Assembly (NCBI GenBank): GCA_023634235.1
Contig: JAMKCF010000021.1
Span: 11,543,764 to 11,607,763, forward strand
Source of the DNA: Pisaster brevispinus
Lineage: Eukaryota; Echinodermata; Asteroidea; Forcipulatida; Asteriidae
Direction of reading: 5' to 3'
DNA: 64,000 bases
The notes under the pieces were generated by a model. That model ran no database searches. It saw nothing but the letters and a program-made list of their open reading frames with translations, and was not told the DNA's origin. This document shows, in pieces, positions 52,301 to 62,396 of this stretch; positions within the stretch are counted from its first letter, which is position 1, and each line of letters opens with the position of its first letter. A program made the position numbers and the translations under genes.

Positions 52301-53923
52301 GACCAGTGTATACAATGTGGATAAGATATTGGAAATATTAAAATAGGACAGCAAGTGCTGACAATGTGCCTCGTTTCAAGGTGTAAATATTGTATACAAA
52401 GATTAAATTGTATACAACACACTCAAATGAGTTTGAACCGCGTATTGTATAACTTATGATAATCTTCTTGTTATTTTCTTGTATACCATCCCCCCCCCCG
52501 GAGTGTTACCGTCTTTTTTCTATCATCAACACTCCCCAGTACCGTTTGTTTCCTGTACGTGGCGGGCTTTGTCCATCGGGGCTCTGCCGCACCACGCACA
52601 TGGCCTCGGTCCGATACACTCCGGTCCGAAGCAATCGAGTCACTGCTAAGCACATTGCGCTTACCAATAAACTCAAATATTACAATTTTTATCAGACATT
52701 ATTTGAACCCATTACATTAAAACCAACAGTGAATTCTTAATCCTGTTGTTGAAGAGTTGCGATCAACGTTACAACCTCTTTCCCACCGTAAGTCTGTAGC
52801 CAGCCTTGGTCTTTTCTACATATTATTTTCATGGTGGAATGCACATTTTGGTGCTCGATATGGGGCATGGTGTACCCCCTCGCCCCCTCCCATGTGTCTT
52901 CAGTGTGTGCTATAGGAATCTCGGTAATTATTCAGAGGTTTTTAGGGGGGGTACTTCTGTACAAGAAAATAGTGTGTTGAAGTATTGGAACATTGAGGGA
53001 TACCCGTCGTCCCATATTGGACATGGTATATAAATGAGGCACCAGTGTGTTCGACCTGGTTCCTCCTATCGGGGTGTTTGAGCAAGAACCCGGGCTTTCT
53101 GCTTGTTCTCACCCATATGCATGTTCTCGCCACGAGCGCCTTTTTTTAAGGCCGATACCGGCGCTATATACTAAGTATTCTTTATTATACACTCCGAGAT
53201 TTGTCTCCATCCTACAATCTATATAGACTGTTTTCAGAGGAATATCAATTCCTACTTCCAGCTTCCCTGAGTTTTTTCATCTGAAATGGGTTTTTTCTTG
53301 TAGCTCCATACAAAGAGTGGCTTAGTCTTGTTTTAAATTGGACCAAGACTCAACTCGTATGGAAAGTTGGGGGATTTTTTTCCCCAGCTTATACCAATAA
53401 TGTGATCAATGTCGACCAAACGTTGGTCAACATAACTTTATCCAATCATTTTTATCCAAATTTAACAGTGTAAACTGTTTTGAGAGGAATATTAATTCCT
53501 ACCTTCAGCTCCCCTGAGTTACTTTCACCGTTAATGGTTTAAAACACCGTGTATTCTAGAATTGCATCGACGCTGACACGTCTTGAAACCATAGGTTAGG
53601 ACTGGCAAATTATTTGTATACAAAACATTACCAATTTTGTAAGACGACTTTTAATGAAGAAAAGCCCTATAAAAAACGGAGTAAGTACAACTAATACCTT
53701 TTATTGTCACTGTATCCAGTATGCTCGTGGTTTGTACGCGCCGGCACGCTCTCTTGAGAGCGGAAAATGCGTTGTTCCTCAGGGCGATCCAGTCGTTACC
53801 ATCGTCTTCGGTAACAATCGCCCCGCACATCTTGCCGTTTCCTTCCGGCACCCTCGCTGAGAAACTGACCACCGCACACAAGGTAAAGCAGACAGCCAGA
53901 GCTGAATATTTCACTGCCCCCAT
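49060..53923 (-). CDS. Secreted protein with farnesoic-acid-O-methyltransferase-like (FAMeT) domain
   Basis: Three exons (53923-53698, 50693-50526, 49370-49060) join with consistent phases (1 and 1) into a complete 234-residue protein. Residues 1-22 (MGAVKYSALAVCFTLCAVVS) form a signal peptide and no other membrane helix is seen. From about residue 85 the sequence follows the FAMeT domain. Its first half is PFRLSFDVKAPSRAMILLAS and its second half AIGNGNNQGAFIR, FRTFWVDFNEGVITIGKRNE and HVGIATFGDMEKGDWMF. Despite the family name, members generally lack shown methyltransferase activity. The domain is a beta-sandwich found in secreted proteins of invertebrates, often in many paralogues. A role in extracellular recognition is conceivable but not shown here. 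The stop codon overlaps an AATAAA (GAATAAATG). Confidence 0.85.
50526..50693 (-). CDS. FAMeT-like protein exon 2
   Basis: Acceptor GTACATTTTAG, donor GTAAATA. Encodes CSFVTEATPKSDRSF through SVFAEI. The first codon is completed to Asp by exon 1. Confidence 0.85.
53036..53195. repeat. Retroelement tail-like sequence
   Basis: Ends CGGCGCTATATACTAAGTATTCTTTATTAT, similar in kind to the SINE tail at 12455 (GGCGCTATACAAATAC). It lies in intron 1 region of the FAMeT-like gene. Confidence 0.4.
53221..53530. repeat. Pair of short direct repeats
   Basis: Copies at 53227-53275 and 53468-53517 share GAGGAATATCAATTCCTACT and CAGCTTCCCTGAGTT with few changes. Confidence 0.7.
53698..53923 (-). CDS. FAMeT-like protein exon 1 (signal peptide)
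   Basis: Starts at the ATG at 53923 and ends KRACRRVQTTSILDTVTIK plus one base before donor GTATTAG. Confidence 0.8.
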
Positions 53924-56020
53924 TCCTTCTGAATTTGTTGTTTTGTTTAAAGAAAACCGTAGTGTTTATATATTTGGCGCAGAACTCTCATTTTTTCTCG
54001 GCGTGCAAAAAATGGCAGATACCCACTCCGCGCTGAGAAAACCTTGGGCAGTAACAAACAATCACTGGTGTAAGCTCTAGTGCAATTGAACAGCGCAGTG
54101 GTTAACAACGCGATCGCACAGATAATAAATCTCCAATTGGAGGGGTAATTATAATAAATAGGCCTAATCGTTAAAAGTAGATTCATTTGCATACATGAAA
54201 AAAAGAAAAAGAAATGTACTTTCAAGTTACTACAAAATAACTTACTTGACTGAAATTATTATTCTCAATTATCCGGTGAAATTATTTTGCCCGGTGTTGT
54301 TTATTTTAAAGGAAATTGTAATTTTGAATCATTTTGAAGCGATGGTCGGCTGGCCATCGTTTGAACGTGTGAGTTTTATTACAAAAAGGTCCGACAACTT
54401 AAATTGAACCAATTTCTTTGCTCTCGTTTTTCTCGGCAATCACGGCCGCACATAATATGTAAACGGGTCAATGGAACGATTTCATATTAAATCATACCCT
54501 CACATCCGCATTGCTCGGAAAAATACTTCAATCACCAATGACGTAATTTCCCTTTATAGACAAAGTATTGGATCGCTGATTATCGAAAATAAAATCAATC
54601 TGAAAGCTCATTGATTATAAAGTGCAAACCACAACCAATCATCCATAATTTATTTCCATAACTGATTTTGAAAATAAAAATAACTGCCTCTGAAAAAAAA
54701 ACTTTTGAAAATAACTATAACTATAACTGCTTTTGATTTTTTTTTTAAATAAAAATAACTGCTTTTGAAAATAGAAATAACTGCTTTTGAAAAACTTCTT
54801 TTACAAAACAATTTAAAAAACTGCTCTCCAAAATGAAAATAACTCGTCTACCAAAAGTTACTAAAACCGCGTGTCCTGAGTCACCCTTTAGGAAACAATG
54901 CCATAATTATAAGCACTCACACCAACCAGATAAGGTCGCCTTGGGGCTCACTGTTAACCGGCCACCTGAGCTGCTCTTGAAAATAAAATTTAAAAAACCG
55001 CTCTTGAAAATAAGAATAATAACTGCCCTTGAAAATAAAATAGCGATGTCATTGATGGGCTTTCGTACAATAATAACTGTGCATTTAAAAGAATTGTTGT
55101 TGTTTTGTGGGTTTTTTTTTTTTTACCTTGGCCGAATTTCATTGGACTTCTATCAAGTCACCAGTCACAAAAGTGTTTAGCTGGTAAACGTTGGCAAACA
55201 GTGGCAAACGTTTTTCGATCTCGGAACCAAATAATGTGGCTATGACGCAGAGAAGAAAGCTTAGGTAGCCTAAACATTGCACAGCGAGAGAAAAAATGCA
55301 GAGAACCAATTAAATATAACCATTATACATTAATGACTCTTTGGCTCGTAACTTTGACATGCAATTCTGGCTCTTTTCTGGTTCATATAATGGATTGCAT
55401 GTTGCTATAGCAACTCCAACGATAATAACACAACAACTAAACCTTTATTCTTTCTAATTATGAATTACAGAAAAACTATTTACATTTTCAGCGTCGCATG
55501 GACAATACTGCAGCCGTCCAATTTGAGACCGTGCCGAGTTCCAATCGATAAAAATCCACTGAGTAGATTGACATGAAGGCCGGCTCCTTTTATCATTGCC
55601 CAGCTTCATCATAACGTATGTGATTAGTCTTAGTTTTGTTATGTTTCACTTTAAGAGAAACTAGACTAGAGGAAGACGGAAATAAAACTCATGTTGGGAA
55701 ACTGAATTCTAGTTTCAACTCATTTATTAGAAAGGTTTCTTACCTTAGTAAATCAGTGAACATCGAAAATAAATACATAAGTGGTGAGACCAACGCCCTG
55801 AAGCCATCTGCGCCAGTTCAATGGGCACAGGGTGTTTTATATGGGGCTAAACAATGAGGTCGCAGCTGGTTTCCCAAAACTACAGAAAGGGGCTCCACAA
55901 CATACATCTCCCCTTTAGGAATTGGCCTCTGACAATTCAAAATTACAAAATTATTTAATACAATGGAAAGTTAATAGTATTATTTAATTTAAATACATTC
56001 AAATCGAATTTAAATTTAAT
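53924..56020. other. Gene-free interval with AT-rich minisatellite
   Basis: Upstream flank of the FAMeT-like gene. Contains the degenerate tandem repeat listed at 54660. No other coding frame is supported. Confidence 0.45.
54660..55045. repeat. Degenerate minisatellite
   Basis: Many imperfect copies of AACTGCTTTTGAAAATAAAA (about 20-25 bp) with an interruption at about 54850-54960. Confidence 0.75.
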
Positions 56021-56026
56021 TAAGTT

Positions 56027-56190
56027 TTATCCATCCAGTTTGATGTAGTAGCTAGGACTTGTCCCCTGGTATCTCTCAGCAACACTCATCACTTGTTCCC
56101 TCTCGCTGATTCTCTCCCTCTCATTCATCAGGCTGGCCAGGCCGTAGTTCCCGGGAACCTCCACTCGTCCAATGTGTACAGCGCTGTAGT
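56027..56190 (-). CDS. Candidate C-terminal exon of an unrecognised gene
   Basis: An acceptor CTACTACAG on the minus strand opens a frame that begins AVHIGRVEVPGNYG, continues LASLMNERERISEREQVMSV and ends SYYIKLDG with a stop at 56027-56029. The composition is protein-like and GC is higher than in the surroundings. No donor partner was identified and the family is not recognised. It might belong with the chromodomain frame upstream or be independent. Confidence 0.3.
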
Positions 56191-56444
56191 AGATGTTTCT
56201 TCGAACGGCATGAATAAAACTATACTTATACATTAACAATTGTTTTACAAATTACGTTACATGCTTTTAATTTTCAATCACCAAAATTAAATAGTCTAAA
56301 TGGCTTCCCAAAATATGTTAAAACATTTTACATCAAAACCACCGTAAATCATTATAATCATTATTTTACATCAACATCAAATACATCGTGTTTAAACAAA
56401 AGATTTAGGTAAAAGTGGTTCGCACTCAAAGTTTACCAAAAATC

Positions 56445-56726
56445 TTAACAAGGTTTTTGATGAGGGTACTCTCTGGCTTCTGCATTCAAATTTGTTTCTG
56501 GTTCCCATGTACTTTTTGATTTAGGGAAACCTTTCCGTTTGATCAAGTACTCTAATCGTTTGTTCCTGTATCTCCCTCTGATGATACGTTCAATTTCATA
56601 CTCTCTGGGTTTCTTTTGAACCTTGGGTAGCCCTGGAACAATAGCAATTCTTGATTCATCTTGATTTGAAGCTTGCTTTGATTTGAGGGCAAAGACAATA
56701 TCCTGCGGGCACTCTTCCTCAGACAA
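56445..56726 (-). pseudogene. Degenerate chromodomain coding fragment
   Basis: The frame contains EYEIERIIRGRYRNKRLEYL followed by IKRKGFPKSKSTWEPETNLN, a clear chromodomain with the aromatic-cage positions Y, R (normally W) and W. The Trp of the usual KWKG is Arg, and the C-terminal helix is lost (AREYPHQKPC then stop). No ATG begins the frame in a good context. It may be a relic of a retrotransposon integrase chromodomain or of an HP1/CBX-type gene, and it is probably not functional. No integrase or histone-related sequence was seen next to it. Confidence 0.5.
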
Positions 56727-56837
56727 ATTTTACGGTGGTCGGACCAACCATCTCGATTTCTTTCACTCGAAATAAAAAATGGTTTCCGAACCAATGTTGG
56801 AAGAGACAATTTTGTCTCGACACCCTTTCACTCATTA

Positions 56838-57150
56838 TGAGACATGTAACCTTTGTTTACAAAAGGAGTGACCTACATGCCAAAGCCTTTCTGGCAGGCG
56901 ATATACTGCATTGGTCGTATAAGAAAGTTTACATTTTGTAAACAAATGTCCATATAGATTGAAGAGTCATAAAAAACAACAGCGGAACAAGTTTTTAGAT
57001 GGTCCCCCTTTTCTTCACAGTCAAAATTAGATAGGAATCACACAGTGTAATCTCTATGTAGAATGTAAGATTATTTGTGTTCTTCCAAGGAAATCCAGGC
57101 TCTGTGGCTCCTTTGTAAACATGTGATGTCAGAGGTTATCAAGACAAGAA
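56838..57150 (+). repeat. Diverged direct repeat pair F, copy 1
   Basis: Shares with 58147-58462 the ordered blocks ACCTTTGTTTACAAAAGGAG, TTTCTGGCAGGC, CAGGCTCTGTG and GATGTCAGAGGTTAT, about 1.3 kb apart in the same orientation. Confidence 0.75.
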
Positions 57151-57482
57151 CAATGAAACAAAAACATATATGCCAAATCGTGAAAAGATACTGTAGGACT
57201 GAGTTTCAGAGACATTATACATGCTCTAAATACTCACTGGTTTCGAGGAGCTTGACCCGTTTCCGGTCAGCCTGACCAGGAAACGGGTCAACGATGTGGT
57301 TTTTGATTTGGAATTTCAAGAATATTGACCTGGCAGGGCGGGATGCTGCTGTTTGTATAGCTTCATTCCTGCACTCAGTGGAGGTGAAGTGGCGATGTTA
57401 ACTTCCAACTTATACCCTTAAAGAGCATATACTCTAAAAACTGTCGGGTCAGAATGGACCCAGTTTCGGGTCCCGTGGGTCC

Positions 57483-57603
57483 TGGGGTGGATTTCATCTC
57501 GAGTTAGGACGAGTTACTCGTCCTAGCTTAGGACTAGCCTTAAGTTTTTAATGACTCCTAGGACTAGTCCTAAGTTAGGACTATCTTTGTGAAATCGACC
57601 CCT
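57483..57603. mobile_element. Palindrome-rich MITE family E, copy 2
   Basis: Starts GGGGTGGATTTCATCTCGAG and ends CTTTGTGAAATCGACCCC. The interior has CTAGGACTAGTCCTAAGTTA as in the copy at 43487. Confidence 0.8.
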
Positions 57604-58146
57604 GACCCATTTCCGGGTCAGTATGACCCGGAATCTGTGTCAAAATGACCCAGGAATTGGTCAAAATTACGCAGAATCTGAGTTAAAATTCCATTTTACC
57701 TAGACCTTCCCCTTCATATTAATCTGTAATTCGTCAAATGCATCAACGAAACTGACCCGAATATTTCTTCCATTGAGAGGGGGTCCAAGGTCAAATTCAG
57801 TTTTGTGATCCACTCATTTTCCAATAGGTAGAGTCCTTATGAAACTGGGGGGGGGAATAATTCTGTAAACTCACCTTAAATTGATGTAAAATACCAGTGT
57901 GTTTGATACCCTTCAAGTTAGTGCGAATTTGTCACACACACAAAAAAAAGTTCGATGACGTCATGTTTCATGGTCCGTACATTTTTCTACAAAGAATCAG
58001 TTCATTCCTGAGTTTTGATGATATTCCATCAAAATAGCATCGACTGGTGCGAAAATTCCTCTTGAAAATGTACAGACCTATTTGTGTTTGCTGTCCGATG
58101 ACGTCATGTTTCAAAATCACTGGTTTTTTGGAAGATTAAGTACATA

Positions 58147-58462
58147 ATAGACAATTTGACCTTTGTTCGCAAAAAGAGTGACCTTGTGCATTCCAGGGTC
58201 TTTCTGGCAGGCAAGATACCACACTAGTCATATGGGAAATTTTACACTTTGTGTCATATTTTCCACATAAATTCAAGAGTTAAAATAAAGGTAACAGCTG
58301 AACAGGTTTTGGGGTGTGCCCAATTTCTTCATATCAAAAGTTGATATGAATCGGACATCAGGTTTAATGCTGTTTTCTTTCATTGAGTTGTGTACAAATT
58401 GTGCCTGCAGGAAGTCCAGGCTCTGTGTTTTGTAAGCGTCCGATGTCACAGGTCATATGGTC
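58147..58462 (+). repeat. Diverged direct repeat pair F, copy 2
   Basis: Blocks TGACCTTTGTTCGCAAAAAG, TTTCTGGCAGGC, CCAGGCTCTGTG and CGATGTCACAGGTCATA match copy 1 in order. Confidence 0.75.
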
Positions 58463-58614
58463 TATACCACTGCACGTGTAGATTGTGACTCATACTAGAA
58501 TTTTTTTTGGTAAAAATTTCCCTTTGAAATGAAGTCATGTTCAAGAAAACTGTATCTGAAAACCTATTCCATAAACGCAACAGCTGATTCGGTTGTTACA
58601 ACCAAAATTAAGGA

Positions 58615-58800
58615 CAGTGTGTTTTACATGCTGAAAATTGTGCATGGTTTTTCACTATTTTTCTCCCGACGCACACAACGGATAAAGAGCAAATTTGCAC
58701 ATTTTTAATTAAAAAAAAAAAAATCATGTATTATGTTTGATTACACAAAACATCAACACTTGCTGCGACTATTTTGTCAGCTCCACCAATCCTGTACCTT
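58615..58800. repeat. Dispersed repeat family D, copy 3 (inverted)
   Basis: The reverse complement runs from GGTACAGGATTGGTGGAGCT to GCACAATTTTCAGCATG, matching the copies at 44233 and 47630. Confidence 0.78.
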
Positions 58801-59182
58801 GAAGCTATATATGATAGGTTAATTACCATAATTCATGATTACGCACTCTGGCTAATGAAAAATTTTGCGATTTGACAACCGCGCCACTTTTGTCTCGTCC
58901 TTAAGTTATACCTCAGTAAAAATAAAGACAGTAAAGGACTGAGAATTGTTCTAAAAAGTACTTTTCTCCTTTATTGTGATACGATTAATGAAACAAACAC
59001 ATGGGTTCAGCTCACAACACTAATACCAAGAATGAAATGTCAACATTTAAATTTAAAGATATTGATAACACTTTGCTAAAAATTTGCGTAAAAACGAATG
59101 AATGCAAAAACCCAATGTTTAAAACAATACACCGGACAAGAATTTGGCTTTGGCAATGACCGGATCTGCCGTAAATTCTTAT

Positions 59183-59592
59183 TCTTATAGGTGGGGTCAT
59201 CATAGATTGGCTTTTGGCAACCTAATGCTGATTTGTAGGCACAATTATAAAGAAAGACAATTCAAGTCGCATGTGAAAGCTTCAGCTGAATACAGCGTCT
59301 ACTTGCCGAGAAAGCAGCGAAAAACAATCAATATTTTTTTTCACAAGAGCATCGAATCCATCCACCTAATAGCGAGGTGACAGCGGGTACCAACCGCACA
59401 CCTGACCGAAGCATTAGCAAACGGACACCAACCTCGAGAAATCTGATAAACGATTCAAGCATGAATAAGTTCTCAGATTCAAACCTTTTTGGGGGTGGAA
59501 AATTATCCAAACCCACTGTGGGGAGCGTTTCTCACCAAGTACATTTTCATTAATTTTTGGAGTACTTACCAATCTCTGACCCTTGAAGATTA
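59183..59592. mobile_element. MITE family C, copy 3
   Basis: Starts near TCATCATAGATTGGCTTTTG and ends CCAATCTCTGACCCTTGAAG. Shares TGTGAAAGCTTCAGCTGAAT and the central TCTGATAAACGATTCAAGC/TAAGTTCTCAGATTC palindrome. Confidence 0.82.
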
Positions 59593-60670
59593 AAGCATTG
59601 TGAATTATAAAAGAGGCTCCGATTTTAATCCTGTTTCAGTCAGGAAGGTTGTGTGCTTTGTATCCATTGTTCACGCGCTTAGGGTCTTAACTTTGCTTCT
59701 TTTTGCTCAAACGACGGCATCTTCTTTGTAGTGCAATTTAACCTAAATTCATACAATATTACAAACTCACTGGTTAAAATTAGTCATGCATCGTTTGAGA
59801 TCAAATTAATAACTATTTTTTGTATTTTGTACATATATAATTCTTGTTATACACTAAAATTGTCTGTAATCCCGGTCGTACCAAACCACTTCATGAAAAG
59901 GAGGGGGTGGGGCGGCGGGAGAGGTGGCACATTGAACGTTTTGATACCATGGAAACGATGTTGCCTTCTCAGTCTTGCTTTCTTGTGAAATGTGATTTTA
60001 CGTAAATTTGTCTCCTTGGAAGAGAAATAAAATAGCAGTAAAAGTATTCAATAAAAGGAGTGAACAAGATAACATTAAATTGAATGAACACATAAACAGG
60101 AAGATTACAATACAAGATTCCTACTTTTCCCCTCTATATTTAACTTTAATTGCCTCGCATCACTCCCCTAAAGCAAAAGTAGAGTATGGATATTAAAATG
60201 AGAGATTATTCAATACGTAAGAGGCACTTGATGTGTCAGTGCATGAATACTCGCAAGGAGAAAGTAAGGATTCTGAAACAAACCAATTTCGTTACCGAAT
60301 TGTTTGGACATAAACAACCGCTGGTGACTGCATTGTTTGACCACTCAAGCGTGAAGCACACATTCTTGCACAACAGAAAGCTTTCGTTCAAAGGCCACTT
60401 TTACAAACTCCATTATCTCCTTGAAGATATTGTTTTACAGCAAAATAAGTAATAAAAAAGTTCTTCCTTATTGAATTCCCTTTCATATAATCTAAAACTC
60501 ATTGAGATTGGTCCAATAAATGTCAAAGTTCTTGGTCTTTCTTTCCTCAGTGCAATCTGTAATCCCAAACACTTTTTTGTACACAACCATATGGCGCTCC
60601 GTAGGTGTTTGGCATTTCGGATCTTCCAACTCCAATTTGAAGAGATTGCATAATAGCAACCTTATTTTAT

Positions 60671-60719
60671 TTTACCACCATTGGAAAGATCCGATCTCTC
60701 TCTTTCCAATGATGGTAAA
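60671..60719. repeat. 19-bp near-perfect inverted repeat
   Basis: TTTACCACCATTGGAAAGA and TCTTTCCAATGATGGTAAA (one mismatch) around an 11-base loop. Confidence 0.85.
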
Positions 60720-60809
60720 CTTGGGTATGGAGGGTGAACATGGACAAAACTACAACTTTATTACAAATGGCCTTTGTGCTCAGGCTTGAGTGCCTTTTTG
60801 TGTGCAAGC

Positions 60810-60890
60810 TTGGTCGACTAAAGTCGCCAATGGTAAGGAAGAGGGGGTATGAGTGCAGTCGACTAAAGTCGCCTATGGTAACGAAAGGGT
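60810..60890 (+). repeat. Short tandem duplication
   Basis: GTCGACTAAAGTCGCCAATG and GTCGACTAAAGTCGCCTATG each followed by GTAA.GAA, about 42 bp apart. Each unit contains the small palindrome CGACTAAAGTCG. Confidence 0.8.
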
Positions 60891-61499
60891 ATAGAGCTTT
60901 GACGGTCGGTAGGAAAGAGTTGTCACATGATGATTTTAAAGTCAATGTTTCAAAGCGCCTTACACTATTCATCTCAACTCATTGGGAGTATGCAGCACCG
61001 GTGTGACAGGGGATTCTGTCCATCGGTGTTCATTTCGTCCCCCCTCCCAGGCGGCGAAGTGTGCAGAAAGTTCGTTTGATAGCGCCCTCTTTTGACTTCA
61101 GCCCATAATAGTTTACCGAATGGTAGACTGGTCCCTTGTCTTAAAACTTTATCCACAAGGGTAGCGACATGCAGTGGTCTTACAGGCCCAACGATATAAG
61201 TGACGTAAGCTTTCCATTTCTGCATTATGATTGGTTTGCTCCGAAGTAACGTAGTTTGTCACCTACATACACCAGCAGTTAACTGAACTTTCGATCGTCT
61301 TCTGCTGCGTGTGCAATAATGTTTGTATGTAAATCAAGTGTAATTTGTGTACATATGTGAATGGGGTGCGAGGTCAAAGGTGTGACGTCAGATGTTCAGG
61401 CCAACCATATGAGGGACACGGGGGGGGGGCAAAATCCCCTAAGACACCGGTAACCGAAAATGGGCGCACAGGTTGCTGGTTACCCATTAATACCATCTC

Positions 61500-61565
61500 T
61501 ACCATAGCAGGATCATAGCTGTCCCGACAGGGGTTCGAACCCACACTCTGCTGGTAATCTTGCCT
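61500..61565 (-). mobile_element. SINE head fragment (minus strand)
   Basis: The reverse complement contains CAGCAGAGTGTGGGTTCGAA and CCCCTGTCGGGACA, matching the B-box half of the SINE at 12077. Confidence 0.6.
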
Positions 61566-62055
61566 CCAAGTATGTGACCTTGGTTTTTTTAGTCAAGAAT
61601 ATTGCGTAGTGGCTAAATAACACTAAATAACCGCGATCTCAGACTTGAAATCAAGTCTAACACTCCCCCGTCTTATTTTTTTACAAAATTAAAAGCTAAC
61701 CCTAAGATGATTGGTATGACCTCAATTGACCACATGAGGGCGCTTTTATCAGGGAATGTCTTGCATCACAATTACAGTTTCATCTTATTTTAACTGCCTG
61801 TATGTAGTTTTCTTGCATCAATGACGAAATACATGAACATAATAATAACAAAAATGAAAAAAAAAACGTTTAACTTGTTTTCATCATGTGAAATTGGTCC
61901 ACGTACGTCCTCATGCGGTCAAAAATATGACGAATTATTTGTAGTTCTCAGAGGATGTGAGCGCGCGTCGCCGCTGAGGGCGCATATTTGAATAGGTTTG
62001 GAGTGTACAATGCCTCACGCTATTTAAAAAACATATAATTATATATATTTACACA

Positions 62056-62396
62056 TTAAGTTGCCCCTTCAATATTATAACCCTTGTTTTGCCGTCCATC
62101 ACCGACAGAGGGCGGTGGCATTTCTTCGCCGTCTGTTCCACGGCCGTCCCCAGTGCCTCTATTCGCATCGCCTTTGGTATTATTAGTATCACCGGTGGTG
62201 GCGAATGAAATAAGGAAGATTGCGAAGAAGGAGAGGCATTGCAGGGCGATGAGCCCTGCCGTCAAACCGTAGATGATCATCCGGAATCGCTCGATGTCGT
62301 ACACGGCGCACGAGCCGCGTTCACCGCATAAACTCTGCCAGACGAGACACGCCGAGTCGATGCAGGCTCCGTACAGGTATGGGAAGGGTATTGACC
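62056..62396 (-). CDS. SLCO/OATP last exon
   Basis: Acceptor CATTTTTTAG. Starts GSIPFPYLYGACIDS and ends at the stop 62056-62058. The acceptor region is duplicated just upstream (see 62478-62594). Confidence 0.88.

Larger units (their letters stand above)
57151..62055. other. Gene-free, repeat-rich interval
   Basis: Only the repeats listed separately are recognisable. A stretch at 57250-57680 is rich in GGGTC/GACCC words (GTTTCCGGTCAGCCTGACC, CCCGGAATCTG), giving several short inverted repeats. The short frames at 60.0-60.5 kb look non-coding. Confidence 0.45.

Noticed and set aside
60186..60452. 88-codon plus-strand frame
   Set aside because: AT-driven composition, no splice context and no recognised motif.
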